Positions 1 through 13,207 of a DNA stretch of 53,851 nucleotides are shown here, piece by piece. The stretch is from Ectopseudomonas mendocina (lineage in GTDB: Bacteria > Pseudomonadota > Gammaproteobacteria > Pseudomonadales > Pseudomonadaceae), in assembly GCF_008041835.1 (NCBI RefSeq), contig NZ_VRYE01000029.1, positions 1 through 53,851 on the forward strand, given 5' to 3'. Below the pieces are notes generated by a model. That model made no database searches. It saw nothing but the letters and a program-made list of their open reading frames with translations, and had not been told where the DNA came from. Each line of letters starts with the position of its first letter. Within the stretch, counting starts at the first letter, position 1. The translations under genes were made by a program, and so were the position numbers.

Positions 1-300
1 GTTGCCACGTCGCCCTTTCAGGCATGAGGCGAGATCTCCCCGGGTAAGAACACACTCCTTCACCGCACAACCGCCGGATTTACACCACCTCGCCTTGGCC
101 ACAAGAGCTTCGCGGCTTCTAGCCCGCTCGCCCTGCTTGGCAGTGCCTCGTATCCGATTCTTGTTCATCGGCTCACGGTTTACGCTCCACGCCTCCTCCC
201 CACGGTCGGTCGCCCTTCCGCAGTTGCGCTTCGCTTCGTTCGCTGTGGCCAGCTCACGGGAGGACTTGCACCTCCAGGAGTGCGCCCGTGCCGGGCGCAC
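1..300 (-). mobile_element. 5' end of a group II intron (partial; continues past the left edge)
   Basis: Read on the minus strand, the sequence begins at 300 with GTGCG, the conserved 5' end of group II introns. It then folds into a perfect 8-bp hairpin (300-293 with 287-280, loop GGCAC), followed by the GGAGGTGCAAGTCCTCC stem-loop typical of the start of domain I. The start abuts the T-tract of the lpxC terminator, the insertion site preferred by group IIC introns. No maturase reading frame is visible, as expected for the first 300 nt; it would lie left of the window. The plus-strand frame through this stretch looks non-coding. The class (IIB or IIC) and whether the intron is intact cannot be decided here. 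Confidence 0.7.
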
Positions 301-325
301 TAAAAAAGGCCACCCGAAGGTGGCC
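301..325 (-). terminator. Rho-independent terminator of lpxC
   Basis: On the minus strand GGCCACC-TTCG-GGTGGCC forms a perfect 7-bp stem with a stable TTCG tetraloop, followed by six T. It lies 28 nt past the lpxC stop and ends the dcw-lpxC transcription unit. The presumed group II intron starts at the next base after the T-tract and one A. Confidence 0.92.
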
Positions 326-353
326 TCAAATTGAAGCAGGAAAGAGAGTAGGT

Positions 354-1283
<930 letters not shown>

Positions 1284-1316
1284 CTAGTTGCGAACTGTTT
1301 TCAACAATGGTCGGGA

Positions 1317-1345
1317 ATGATAGCAGAACCGACCTTTGCTGAACA
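1317..1345 (-). promoter_or_regulatory. Possible lpxC promoter
   Basis: The 111-bp ftsZ-lpxC gap has a good -10 box TATCAT (1322-1317) and, 17 nt upstream, a weak -35 TGTTCA (1345-1340). Separate transcription of lpxC from its own promoter is known in E. coli; here it rests on the -10 box alone. Confidence 0.35.
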
Positions 1346-1376
1346 CCAATCACCCATATACTCCTGATAAATTCCA

Positions 1377-2570
1377 TCAATCAGCCTGGCGACGCAGGAA
1401 AGCCGGAATATCCAGGTAATCGAGATCGTCCTGGGTATTGAGCTTGGCTGCGGTGGCCGCGCCGCTGTGGCTCTGACGCTGCACGGTCGGACGCTCGTAG
1501 TCCTTGTAGTTGACCGACTGCTCGCTGCGCGGCTGCGTGGCGGGCTGCTGGGCAACCGGCTGGCTGACTGCGACCTGCACGGTGTTGTCGACCACCTTGA
1601 CCGGTTTTTCCATGCGCGCGCCCAGACCGGTGGCGACCACGGTGACGTGCAGCTCGTCACGCATGTCGGCGTCGATCACGGTACCGACCTTGACGGTCGC
1701 ATGCTCGGAGGCGAATTGCTCGATGATGTTACCTACATCGGAGTATTCGCCCAGAGACAGATCCGGACCGGCAGTGATGTTGACCAGGATGCCGCGGGCG
1801 CCCTGCAGGTTGACGTCTTCCAGCAGCGGGTTGCGGATGGCCGCTTCGGTGGCTTCACGCGCACGGTTCGGACCGCTGGCGCAGCCGGTGCCCATCATCG
1901 CCATACCCATCTCGCTCATCACGGTCTTCACGTCGGCAAAGTCGACGTTGATCATGCCCGGACGCTTGATGATGTCGGAGATACCGCGCACGGCACCGGC
2001 CAGCACATCGTCGGCCTTGGCGAAGGCGGACAGCAGGCTGGCGTCCTTGCCGAGGATGGTCAGCAGTTTTTCGTTGGGGATGGTGATCAGCGAATCGACG
2101 CTCTCGGCCAGCGCACGGATGCCTTCATCGGCGATGACCATGCGCTTCTTGCCCTCGAACGGGAACGGGCGGGTGACCACGGCCACGGTAAGAATGCCCA
2201 GCTCCTTGGCCACCTCGGCGATAACCGGCGCAGCACCGGTACCGGTACCACCACCCATGCCGGTGGTGATGAACACCATGTCGGTGCCGGCCAGCACTTC
2301 GGCGATGCGCTCACGATCTTCCAGCGCGGCCTGACGACCGACTTCCGGATTGGCGCCAGCGCCCAGGCCCTTGGTCACGCCCGGGCCGAGCTGCAGCACG
2401 GTGCGCGCACCGATGTTTTTCAGCGCCTGCGCATCGGTGTTGGCGCAGATGAACTCGACGCCCTCGATGTTGCTGACCGCCATGTGATTGACCGCGTTAC
2501 CGCCGCCACCACCGACACCGATGACCTTGATCACCGCGCTTTGTGGAATGTTGTCTACTAGTTCGAACAT
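1377..2570 (-). CDS. ftsZ: Cell division GTPase FtsZ
   Basis: Tubulin homologue that polymerises into the Z ring at midcell and recruits the divisome. The product is 397 residues. It shows the N-terminal GGGGGNAVNHM nucleotide loop (about 20-30), the tubulin signature GGGTGTG (106-112), the NVDFADVK synergy (T7) loop that completes GTP hydrolysis on the neighbouring subunit, a variable linker rich in Q, S and T, and the conserved C-terminal peptide DDLDYLDIPAFLR that binds FtsA and other partners. It lies 46 bp after ftsA, and its ATG is preceded by an AGGAGAGGG-type ribosome site. Confidence 0.99.
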   Translation of the reverse strand: MFELVDNIPQSAVIKVIGVGGGGGNAVNHMAVSNIEGVEFICANTDAQALKNIGARTVLQLGPGVTKGLGAGANPEVGRQAALEDRERIAEVLAGTDMVFITTGMGGGTGTGAAPVIAEVAKELGILTVAVVTRPFPFEGKKRMVIADEGIRALAESVDSLITIPNEKLLTILGKDASLLSAFAKADDVLAGAVRGISDIIKRPGMINVDFADVKTVMSEMGMAMMGTGCASGPNRAREATEAAIRNPLLEDVNLQGARGILVNITAGPDLSLGEYSDVGNIIEQFASEHATVKVGTVIDADMRDELHVTVVATGLGARMEKPVKVVDNTVQVAVSQPVAQQPATQPRSEQSVNYKDYERPTVQRQSHSGAATAAKLNTQDDLDYLDIPAFLRRQAD

Positions 2571-2616
2571 GATCCCTCTCCTTCCTTTCTAGTTGTGTAA
2601 CGCCTACTGCAAAAAT

Positions 2617-3864
2617 TTAGAAATTGCCTTGCACCCAACGCTTGATGCGTTCGAGTACCGGGGTTTTGCTCTCGTCCTGATAAGGACTGCCCACCGACAT
2701 GGAAATGCCGTCGTTCTGCTTCTGCAGCCCGTACATCAGCAGGCCCACACCAGTGGAATAAATCGGATTGCGCACGACGTCCGCCATGCCCTTGACGCTG
2801 TGCGGTACGCCAAGGCGCACCGGCATGTGGAAGATTTCCTCGGCCAGTTCGACCGCGCCTTCCATCTTCGCCGTGCCGCCGGTCATGACGATGCCGGCGG
2901 GAATCAGATCCTCGTAGCCACTGCGGCGCAGCTCGGCCTGAACCAGGGTGAACAGCTCGTCGTAACGCGGCTCGACAACCTCGGCCAGAGACTGACGCGA
3001 CAGATCGCGCGGCGGACGATCACCGACGCTCGGCACCTTGATGGTTTCGCCGGCACCGGCCAGCTTGGCCAGGGCGCAGGCGTAGCGGATCTTGATCTCC
3101 TCGGCGTACTGGGTCGGCGTACGCAAGGCCATGGCGATGTCGTTGGTCACCTGATCACCAGCAATCGGGATCACCGCGGTGTGACGAATCGCGCCTTCGG
3201 TGAAGATGGCGATATCGGTGGTACCACCGCCGATGTCCACCAGGCACACGCCCAGCTCCTTCTCGTCTTCGGTCAGCACCGAATAAGCGGATGCGAGCTG
3301 CTCGAGGATGATGTCGTCGACTTCCAGGCCGCAGCGGCGTACGCACTTCTCGATGTTCTGCGCGGCATTAACGGCGCAGGTCACCACGTGCACCTTCGCC
3401 TCCAGGCGCACGCCGGACATGCCCAGCGGCTCGCGCACGCCTTCCTGATTGTCGATCACGTAATCCTGCGCCAGGGTGTGCAGCACGCGCTGGTCCGCCG
3501 GAATGGCGACGGCCTGGGCAGCGTCGAGCACGCGTTCGATATCGGCCGGGCTGACTTCACGGTCGCGGATGGCGACAATGCCGTGGCTGTTGAGGCTGCG
3601 GATGTGATTGCCGGCCACGCCGACGAAGGCCGAGTGAATGCGGCAGCCAGCCATCAGCTGCGCTTCTTCGACCGCGCGCTGGATCGAGGCCACGGTGGAT
3701 TCGATATTGACCACCACACCCTTCTTCAGACCGCGCGACGGATGGGTACCGATGCCGACGATTTCCAGCTGGCCGTCGGCCGTCACCTCGCCCACCAGCG
3801 CCACCACCTTGGAGGTGCCGATGTCCAGGCCAACGATCATCTTGCCGCTCTGCGCGCTACTCAT
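2617..3864 (-). CDS. ftsA: Divisome actin-like protein FtsA
   Basis: Actin-like ATPase that tethers FtsZ filaments to the membrane and recruits late division proteins. The 415-residue product starts MSSAQSGKMIVGLDIGTSKV, containing the phosphate-1 motif. LVDIGGGTTDIA is phosphate-2 and GGTAKMEG is the adenosine motif. The C-terminal stretch LERIKRWVQGNF is an amphipathic helix that fits the membrane-targeting sequence. It lies between ftsQ (16 bp upstream) and ftsZ, the standard order. Confidence 0.98.
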   Translation of the reverse strand: MSSAQSGKMIVGLDIGTSKVVALVGEVTADGQLEIVGIGTHPSRGLKKGVVVNIESTVASIQRAVEEAQLMAGCRIHSAFVGVAGNHIRSLNSHGIVAIRDREVSPADIERVLDAAQAVAIPADQRVLHTLAQDYVIDNQEGVREPLGMSGVRLEAKVHVVTCAVNAAQNIEKCVRRCGLEVDDIILEQLASAYSVLTEDEKELGVCLVDIGGGTTDIAIFTEGAIRHTAVIPIAGDQVTNDIAMALRTPTQYAEEIKIRYACALAKLAGAGETIKVPSVGDRPPRDLSRQSLAEVVEPRYDELFTLVQAELRRSGYEDLIPAGIVMTGGTAKMEGAVELAEEIFHMPVRLGVPHSVKGMADVVRNPIYSTGVGLLMYGLQKQNDGISMSVGSPYQDESKTPVLERIKRWVQGNF

Positions 3865-3880
3865 TTAATCCCGCCTCTTC

Positions 3881-4747
3881 TCAATTCACTTTCTGCTCGG
3901 CCGCGGCCGGCTCCACCGGCTCACGCCAGGCCACGGCCAGACCGTTGGCATAACGCAGGTCGATGCGCGCGATGTTCGCGCTCTGTTCCTTCAGCTCCCG
4001 CTCGTAGATCGCGGCGAACCGACGCATTTTCTCCACCACGTGATCACGCCCCAGCAGGATGTCGATACGCTGGCCACTGGCGTTCTCGGTGGCCGAGAGG
4101 AACCAGCTGCCGCGCTCACGCAGTTGCAACCCGACTACGGTGAAGCCCATCGGCCGCAGCAGCTGGCTGAGCATCTGATACTGCTGCATCACCTTCGGTT
4201 GCGCCCGCTTCGGGCCGGACAGCTGCGGCAGGTGCTGGTAGTTGTCCAACTCCTGCGGCGCGAAAGCCTGGCCCTGGTTGTTGAGCAGCGCCTCGTCACC
4301 CCAACGGGCGATGGGCAGTTGTTCTTCCAGGCGCACGTCGATCTGATCCGGCCAGACGCGACGCACTTCGGCATGAGCGATCCACGGCATGCGCTCCAGC
4401 TCTTCGCGCATGCCGCGCAGATCGGCACTGAAGAAGCTTGCCTCGATGAACGGCGCGATACGGCGCTGCACCGCCTGCTGGCTGACGTAGGCCAGATCCC
4501 CCTGCACGCTGATGCGCGCAATCGGGCGGTCGGCATAGGGCAGCAGACGCTGCGCCCCCTCGTAGGCGCCGAACCCCAGAGCGACCAGCAGCAACGGCCA
4601 AAGCAAACGGCCTACCCAGGAGAAATCCGCCTTGGGCAGACGCAGACGCATCGGTTCCTTGGCCACCAGACGGCTGGCGCCACGCGGCGCGGGCTTGCCG
4701 CGCAGCGGAGCCCTCAGCGTGTCCTGGTGACGCAAAGCCGCTGTCAT
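3881..4747 (-). CDS. ftsQ: Cell division protein FtsQ
   Basis: Bitopic inner-membrane protein that links early and late divisome components through FtsB/FtsL. The 288-residue product has a basic cytoplasmic tail (1-45), one membrane helix (about 46-64), a POTRA domain (about 76-143, beginning [13 protein letters not shown]) and a FtsQ-type beta domain behind it. It starts 3 nt after the ddlB stop, so the two are translationally linked. The long, Arg-rich tail is typical of pseudomonads. The start is the first in-frame ATG after ddlB; an internal start is possible. Confidence 0.96.
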   Translation of the reverse strand: MTAALRHQDTLRAPLRGKPAPRGASRLVAKEPMRLRLPKADFSWVGRLLWPLLLVALGFGAYEGAQRLLPYADRPIARISVQGDLAYVSQQAVQRRIAPFIEASFFSADLRGMREELERMPWIAHAEVRRVWPDQIDVRLEEQLPIARWGDEALLNNQGQAFAPQELDNYQHLPQLSGPKRAQPKVMQQYQMLSQLLRPMGFTVVGLQLRERGSWFLSATENASGQRIDILLGRDHVVEKMRRFAAIYERELKEQSANIARIDLRYANGLAVAWREPVEPAAAEQKVN

Positions 4748-4750
4748 GAC

Positions 4751-7123
<2,373 letters not shown>

Positions 7124-7131
<8 letters not shown>

Positions 7132-8194
7132 GCATCACCTCCTGACAAATGTCGACCACCGTGCGGGTGGCATCAGGCTTGGCCAGGCGACGCGCGGTGG
7201 CGCCCATGACGTTGAGTTTTTCCAGGTGCATCAGAACCTCGGTAAGCTGCGCGGCAAGCGTGGCCGCGTCAGTGGCATGTTGCGCAAGCAGGACGGCAGC
7301 GCCCTCCTTCGCCAGGTATTCGGCATTGCGGCTCTGGTGGTCGTCGATGGCGTGCGGCAGCGGCACCAGGAACGACGGCAGACCGGCTGCGGCCAGCTCG
7401 CTGACGGTCAGCGCACCGGCACGGCACACCACCAGATCGGCCCAGCCATAGGCGCGCGCCATATCCTTGATGAACGGCGCGACCTCGGCTTCGACCGCAG
7501 CTTCGCGATAACGCTCCGCAGTGATCTCGGCATGTTGTTTACCGGCCTGGTGGAACACCTGTGGGCGCAACTCGGCAGGGATTTGCTGCAGCGCCGCCGG
7601 CAGCAGTTTGTTCAGCGGCTCGGCGCCCAGGCTGCCGCCCAGCACCAGCAATTTCGGCTTGCGCCCGGCCAGCGGCTCGCGCGGGGTTTCCAGGAACAGC
7701 TCCTCACGCACCGGGTTGCCGGTGGTGCGGCGCTTGTCGGAAGCCGCGAAGGTGTTCGGGAAGGCCTCGCAGATGCGTGTGGCAATACGCGACAGCAGGC
7801 GATTGGCAGTGCCGGCCACGGCGTTTTGTTCATGGATGATCAACGGCACGCCAGCCAGGCGTGCAGCCAGGCCGCCAGGCCCGGTGACATAACCGCCCAT
7901 GCCCAGCACGCACACCGGCTGCAGCTCACGCACGATACGCCGCGCCTGCAGCAGCGAACGCAGCAACTGGAACGGCGCCTTGAGCAGGGCCAGCTTGCTC
8001 TTGCCACGCAGGCCGCTGACATTGATCAGATGCAGCGGCAAGCCGGCTTGCGGCACCAACTCGTTCTCGATGCCACGCGGCGTACCCAGCCAGTGCACGG
8101 CGTAACCGCGCGCCTGGAATTCACGCGCGCAGGCCAGCGCCGGAAATACGTGACCACCGGTGCCGCCAGCCATGATGAGCACATTACCGCGCAT
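7124..8194 (-). CDS. murG: Lipid II synthase MurG (N-acetylglucosaminyltransferase)
   Basis: Peripheral GT-B glycosyltransferase that transfers GlcNAc from UDP-GlcNAc to lipid I, giving lipid II on the inner leaflet. The 356-residue product starts with the glycine-rich loop GGTGGH (10-15). It has a second G loop around [12 protein letters not shown] and the UDP-GlcNAc site with [18 protein letters not shown]. It overlaps ftsW by 11 bp and murC by 8 bp. Confidence 0.98.
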
Positions 8195-9404
8195 GGGCGA
8201 CCTCCTTGCTCGGCTCGGCGAAGTCCGCTTCGCTGAACTCGATATCCTCGTTACCCAACACGTTGCGCTGCTCCCATTCGATACGCAGCAGCAGCGCCAG
8301 GCTGACGCAGCAGATCACCAGCGACGAGCCGCCGTAGCTGAGGAATGGCAGGGTCAGGCCCTTGGTCGGCAGCAGGCCGGTATTCACGCCGATATTGATC
8401 AGGAACTGGCCGATCCACAGGAAGGACAGGCCATAGGCTACATAGGCGGAGAAGAACTGCTTGGCCTTTTCCGCCCACAGGCCGATATACAAACCACGCA
8501 CGCAGACGAAAACGAACAGCCCCAGAGTGGTCAGCGCACCGACCAGCCCCAGCTCCTCGGCCAGTACCGAAAAGACGAAGTCGGTGTGCGCTTCCGGCAG
8601 GTAGAACTGCTTCTGGATGCTGTTGCCCAGGCCAACGCCAAACCATTCGCCGCGGCCAAAGGCAATCAGCGCCTGGGTCAGTTGGTAACCTGCGCCATAT
8701 TGATCGGCCCAGGGGTCGGTAAAGGTGATCAGACGCTGCAGGCGATATTCCTGGGTCTGTACCAGAACGAACACGGCACCGACCGCCAGCGCCACCATCA
8801 AACCGAAGCGCAGCATGCCGACGCCGCCGAGGAACAGCATGGCCATGGCCGAGCCCATCATCACCACGGTGGCACCGAAGTCCGGCTCCAGCAGCAGCAG
8901 ACCGGCCATCGGCAGCAACACCACAAAGGGTTTGAAGAAGCCCATCCAGCTTTCGCGCACCTCTTCCTGGCGGCGCACCAGATAGCCGGCCAGGTAGACC
9001 ACGACGAACACCTTGGCGATTTCCGACGGCTGCACGTTGAACGCGCCGAAGCCGATCCAGCGCCGCGCACCGTTGACCTCGCGTCCAATACCGGGGATCA
9101 GCACCAACACCAGCAGACCGAAAGCCGCCAGCAGGAGCATCCAGCCATAACGCTGCCAGAAACTCATCGGGATCATCAGCACGACACCGGCAGCACCCAG
9201 GCCGATGACCAGATAAATCAGATGACGGATCATGTGGTACAGCGGATTACCGGAAAGCGCCGCCGCCACTTCCGAGGACGCCGAGGTGATCATCACCAGG
9301 CCCAGGCCGAGCAGGGCGAGACAGCCGGCCAGCATCGGGAAATCGACATCGAAGCCGCGCCCGAGCAGCGGCGAAGGCCGAACGTGGAGGAAGTCCGTCA
9401 ACAT
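8184..9404 (-). CDS. ftsW: Septal peptidoglycan polymerase FtsW (SEDS family)
   Basis: Multi-spanning SEDS glycosyltransferase that polymerises lipid II at the septum together with the transpeptidase FtsI. The 406-residue, very hydrophobic product has about ten predicted membrane helices. SEDS signatures include ARRWIGFGAFNVQPSEIAK, and the C-terminal part has GLLPTKGLTLPFLSYGGSS. The N terminus is a short cytoplasmic stretch before the first helix. It overlaps murD by 7 bp and murG by 11 bp. Confidence 0.97.
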   Translation of the reverse strand: MLTDFLHVRPSPLLGRGFDVDFPMLAGCLALLGLGLVMITSASSEVAAALSGNPLYHMIRHLIYLVIGLGAAGVVLMIPMSFWQRYGWMLLLAAFGLLVLVLIPGIGREVNGARRWIGFGAFNVQPSEIAKVFVVVYLAGYLVRRQEEVRESWMGFFKPFVVLLPMAGLLLLEPDFGATVVMMGSAMAMLFLGGVGMLRFGLMVALAVGAVFVLVQTQEYRLQRLITFTDPWADQYGAGYQLTQALIAFGRGEWFGVGLGNSIQKQFYLPEAHTDFVFSVLAEELGLVGALTTLGLFVFVCVRGLYIGLWAEKAKQFFSAYVAYGLSFLWIGQFLINIGVNTGLLPTKGLTLPFLSYGGSSLVICCVSLALLLRIEWEQRNVLGNEDIEFSEADFAEPSKEVAHAR

Positions 9405-10753
9405 GACAAGCCTCCTACCGCCTGGGCAAACAGACGCCCGCGCTCTTCGAAGTTCTTGAACATATCCAGGCTGGCGCAGGCCGGCGACAGCAGCACGGCA
9501 TCACCCGCCTCGGCCAGCTCGCTGCAGCGCTGCACCGCCTCGTTCAGGGTTTGTACGCGCACCAGCGGCGCCGCATCACCCAAGGCCTCGGCCAGGCGCT
9601 CGGCATCACGGCCGAGCAGCACCACCGCGCGGCAGAAGCGCGCCGCTGGCGCCTTGAGCGCGGAGAAGCCGGCGCCCTTGCCGTCGCCACCGGCGATCAG
9701 TACCAGCTTGCCGGCGATATCGGCACCGAGGCCTTCGATGGCCGCCAGCGCGGCACCGACGTTGGTGGCCTTGGAATCGTCGTAATAGTTCACCCCGGCA
9801 CGCTCACCGACCCACTGGCAACGATGCGGCAGCCCGGCGAACTGACGCAAGGTGGCGAGCATGGCGTCCATCGGCAGGCCCACGGCATGACCGAGTGCCA
9901 GCGCCGCCAGGGCGTTGGACTGGTTGTGCGCGCCACGGATCTTCAGCTCACTCACCGGCAGCAGCGCCTCGAAGCGAAACGCCAGGGATTTCTCGCCGTT
10001 CTCTTCGAGCAGGCCAAAGCGCTTGAAGTCGGGCTTGCCCAGGCCGAATTCCCAGCAGGTCACCTGATCGGCGATCAAAGGGCGCGACAAGGCGTCATCA
10101 CGGTTGATCACCACCTGGCGGGCGCCACGGAAGATCCGGTGCTTGGCCAGGTGATAGGCCGGTAGCCCGCTGTAGCGATCCATATGGTCTTCGCTGATGT
10201 TCAGGCAGGTGGCCACTTCGGCATTGAGCTGATCGGTGGTTTCCAGCTGGAAGCTGGACAGCTCCAGCACGTACAGCTCGACGTCGTCCGCCAGCAGATC
10301 CAGTGCCGGCGTGCCGAGGTTGCCGCCCACAGCGACACGCTTACCGGCGGCAGCCGCCATCTCGCCGACCAGGGTAGTGACGGTACTCTTGGCGTTGGAG
10401 CCGGTGATGGCGATGATCGGCGCCTTGGCGTGACGGGCGAACAGGTCGATATCGCCGGACAGCTTCACCCCGCGGGCGGCGGCTTCAGCCAGCGCCGGAG
10501 TCGACACCGCAAGGCCCGGGCTCACGTACAGCTCCGAGGCACGGCAGAGGAAATCCACGCCCAGCTCACCGCAGCGCACTTCCACCTGCGGATAGTCACG
10601 CTTGAGCGTCTCCAGCTCCGGCGGGTTCGCGCGCGTATCGGCCACGGCAAAGCGCACGCCCTGCTGCGCCAGGAAGCGCACCAGGGACATGCCGCTCTTG
10701 CCGAGGCCGACAACGATGCGGAACTGGTCGGAAGCGATCAGGGTCACGCTCAA
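9398..10753 (-). CDS. murD: UDP-N-acetylmuramoylalanine--D-glutamate ligase MurD
   Basis: Adds D-glutamate to UDP-MurNAc-L-Ala. The 451-residue product has an N-terminal Rossmann-like segment (IVVGLGKSGMSLVRFL), the ATP loop GSNAKST (118-124), the NISEDHMDRY segment, and the C-terminal domain with YYDDSKATN. Its start directly abuts the mraY stop and its 3' end overlaps ftsW, placing it inside the single dcw unit. Confidence 0.98.
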   Translation of the reverse strand: MSVTLIASDQFRIVVGLGKSGMSLVRFLAQQGVRFAVADTRANPPELETLKRDYPQVEVRCGELGVDFLCRASELYVSPGLAVSTPALAEAAARGVKLSGDIDLFARHAKAPIIAITGSNAKSTVTTLVGEMAAAAGKRVAVGGNLGTPALDLLADDVELYVLELSSFQLETTDQLNAEVATCLNISEDHMDRYSGLPAYHLAKHRIFRGARQVVINRDDALSRPLIADQVTCWEFGLGKPDFKRFGLLEENGEKSLAFRFEALLPVSELKIRGAHNQSNALAALALGHAVGLPMDAMLATLRQFAGLPHRCQWVGERAGVNYYDDSKATNVGAALAAIEGLGADIAGKLVLIAGGDGKGAGFSALKAPAARFCRAVVLLGRDAERLAEALGDAAPLVRVQTLNEAVQRCSELAEAGDAVLLSPACASLDMFKNFEERGRLFAQAVGGLSC

Positions 10754-11836
10754 TTACCTCAGTTTCAGGGTGGCCAGGCCGATCAGCACGAGAATCACGG
10801 TGATGATCCAGAAACGGACGATCACGCGCGGCTCAGGCCAGCCCCTGAGTTCGAAATGGTGGTGGATCGGCGCCATGCGGAACACGCGCTTGCCGGTCAG
10901 CTTGAAGCTGACGACCTGGATGATCACCGACAGGGTTTCCATGACGAACACGCCGCCCATGATGAACAGCACGATTTCCTGACGAACGATCACCGCAATG
11001 GTGCCCAGCGCGGCACCGAGCGCCAGCGCGCCGACGTCACCCATAAACACCTGCGCCGGGTAGGTGTTGAACCACAGAAAGCCCAGACCGGCACCGACCA
11101 GCGCGGCGCAGAACACGATCAGCTCGCCAGCGCCCGGCACGTAGGGAATCAGCAGGTATTCGGCGAAGTTCACGTTGCCCGACAGGTAACAGAAGATGCC
11201 CAGCGCGCCGCCGACCATGACGGTGGGCAGAATGGCCAGGCCGTCGAGGCCGTCAGTGAGGTTCACCGCATTGCTGGTGCCGACGATGACGAAGTAGGTC
11301 AGTACCACGAAGCCGACGCCCAGGGGAATGGCGACATCCTTCAGCAGAGGCACGATCAGAGTGGTCTCCACCGGGCTCTGCGCCGTCATATAAAGGAAGA
11401 GCGCCGCTGCCAGACCGAACACCGACTGCCAGAAATACTTCCAGCGACTCGGCAGGCCGCGTGAATTCTTCTCGATCACCTTGCGGTAGTCATCGACCCA
11501 GCCAATGGCACCGAACAGCAGGGTCACGGCCAGCACCACCCACACATAGCGGTTGGACAGGTCAGCCCAGAGCAGGGTGCTGACGGCGATGGCGGTCAGA
11601 ATCAGCGCACCGCCCATGGTCGGCGTGCCCTTCTTCGACAGGTGCGATTGCGGGCCATCGTTGCGCACGGCCTGGCCGATCTGACGCACCTGCAGGGTGC
11701 GGATCATCCACGGACCGAGCCACAGCGACAGCGCCAGGGCGGTAAGCACGCCGAGGATGCCGCGCAGGGTCAGGTACTGAAAGACCGCGAAGCCCTTGTG
11801 GAACTGTTGCAGGTACTCCGCCAGCAGCAGCAGCAT
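10754..11836 (-). CDS. mraY: Phospho-N-acetylmuramoyl-pentapeptide transferase MraY
   Basis: Integral membrane enzyme that transfers phospho-MurNAc-pentapeptide to undecaprenyl phosphate, forming lipid I. The 360-residue product has about ten membrane helices. Family motifs present are KKGTPTMGG (about 68-76), the magnesium-binding WVDDYRKV pair (D115, D116), [10 protein letters not shown], and the cytoplasmic loop APIHHHFE near the C terminus. It directly abuts murF upstream and murD downstream. Confidence 0.98.
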   Translation of the reverse strand: MLLLLAEYLQQFHKGFAVFQYLTLRGILGVLTALALSLWLGPWMIRTLQVRQIGQAVRNDGPQSHLSKKGTPTMGGALILTAIAVSTLLWADLSNRYVWVVLAVTLLFGAIGWVDDYRKVIEKNSRGLPSRWKYFWQSVFGLAAALFLYMTAQSPVETTLIVPLLKDVAIPLGVGFVVLTYFVIVGTSNAVNLTDGLDGLAILPTVMVGGALGIFCYLSGNVNFAEYLLIPYVPGAGELIVFCAALVGAGLGFLWFNTYPAQVFMGDVGALALGAALGTIAVIVRQEIVLFIMGGVFVMETLSVIIQVVSFKLTGKRVFRMAPIHHHFELRGWPEPRVIVRFWIITVILVLIGLATLKLR

Positions 11837-13207
11837 TTAGTGATTCTCCCCAGCTACGTCGCACAGCGCTGCCACGACCTTGTCCATGGCTGCGCTGCGT
11901 GAACCCTTGATTAGTAGTGTGCTGCCGGCCTGTTCGGCGCGAAGCGCTTCGATCAGCTCGGCGTGGTCGGCGAAATGACGCCCCTTGGCGCCAAACTCTT
12001 CGACCGCGAAGCGCATCAGCGGGCCAACGGCATACAGTGCGTCGACCTTGCCAGCGGCATGCCGACCAACATCGCGATGGCCCTGCTCGGCCCACTCGCC
12101 CAACTCGCCCATGTCTCCGAGCACCAGAACGGTGCGCCCGGAAAAGCCGGCGAGTATATCCACCGCAGCGCACATGGCTACAGGGTTGGCGTTGTAACTG
12201 TCATCGATCACCCGCACGCCATTCGGCGCCAGTTGCGCGACAGCACGGCCCTTGACCGGTTGCAGATTTTGCAAGCCTTCGACCATGGCACCCAGCGATA
12301 TGCCCAGCGCATGAGCGGCAGCGCAGGCCGCCAGGGCATTGGCGACGTTGTGCTCACCGAGCAGATTGAGCTGGATGTGCGCACTGCCAAGCGGGCTGCG
12401 CAGGGTGAACCCCTGACAACCGCGCGCATCACGAGCCAGATCGCTGCCATGGAAATCGGCACGGGTGTCGCGCAGGGCGAAGCTCAGCACCTTGCGCCCG
12501 GCAGCGCGGCGCTGCCAGGTGATAAAAGCCTTGTCATCCAGATTGAGCACGGCCACGCCATCGTTCGGCAGGCCTTCGAGAATCTCGCCCTTGGCTTCGA
12601 TGATTTTCTCCGGGCCGCCGAACTCACCGACATGGGCATTGCCGGCATTGGTGATGATCGCCACCTGCGGCCGGGTCAGGCTGACGGTGTAAGCGATCTC
12701 ACCGACATGATTGGCGCCCAGCTCGATTACCCCGGCGCGATGCTCAGGCGCCAGCTCCAGCAGAGTCAGCGGCGCGCCCAGATCGTTATTGAGGTTGCCA
12801 CGGGTGGCCAGTACCGCGCCGCCGAGGCCGGCACACAGAATGGCGGCAAGCATTTCCTTGACACTGGTCTTGCCACTGGAGCCGGTCACGGCCGCCAGCG
12901 GCTTGTCAAAAGCCTGACGATTGAGTGCGCCCAGTTGACCGAGCGCCAGACGCGTGTCAGCCACCAGCAATTGCGGCAACGGTGCATTGGCCACCTCACG
13001 CTCGACCAATGCGGCGACTGCGCCCTTGGCAGCGACGTCGGCCAGGTAATCATGACCGTCGAAGCGCGGGCCGGTCAGCGCCACGAAAAGCTGACCCGCA
13101 GCGATGGTGCGGCTGTCGCTGCCAACGGCAGAAAACCTCACATCGTCACCAATCAGGCGCGCGTTCAGGTCGGCGGCGACCTCACTGAGCGACCAGGGCT
13201 TAAGCAT
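11837..13207 (-). CDS. murF: UDP-MurNAc-tripeptide--D-Ala-D-Ala ligase MurF
   Basis: Last cytoplasmic ligase of the pathway: adds the D-Ala-D-Ala made by Ddl. The product is 456 residues from the ATG at 13207 (MLKPWSLSEVA). The frame runs 219 nt further upstream, but only through murE sequence, and the shorter product matches the family. The ATP loop is GSSGKTS (109-115), followed by LGANHVGEIA and DDSYNANPVAM motifs. It overlaps the end of murE by 8 bp. Confidence 0.97.
   Translation of the reverse strand: MLKPWSLSEVAADLNARLIGDDVRFSAVGSDSRTIAAGQLFVALTGPRFDGHDYLADVAAKGAVAALVEREVANAPLPQLLVADTRLALGQLGALNRQAFDKPLAAVTGSSGKTSVKEMLAAILCAGLGGAVLATRGNLNNDLGAPLTLLELAPEHRAGVIELGANHVGEIAYTVSLTRPQVAIITNAGNAHVGEFGGPEKIIEAKGEILEGLPNDGVAVLNLDDKAFITWQRRAAGRKVLSFALRDTRADFHGSDLARDARGCQGFTLRSPLGSAHIQLNLLGEHNVANALAACAAAHALGISLGAMVEGLQNLQPVKGRAVAQLAPNGVRVIDDSYNANPVAMCAAVDILAGFSGRTVLVLGDMGELGEWAEQGHRDVGRHAAGKVDALYAVGPLMRFAVEEFGAKGRHFADHAELIEALRAEQAGSTLLIKGSRSAAMDKVVAALCDVAGENH

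Noticed and set aside
2..334. A 110-codon plus-strand reading frame at the left edge
   Set aside because: It runs through the group II intron domain I and the lpxC terminator; the protein is low-complexity Arg/Ser/Pro with no family likeness.
1467..2561. A 364-codon plus-strand frame opposite ftsZ
   Set aside because: Same GC-bias shadow; the opposite strand encodes an unmistakable FtsZ.
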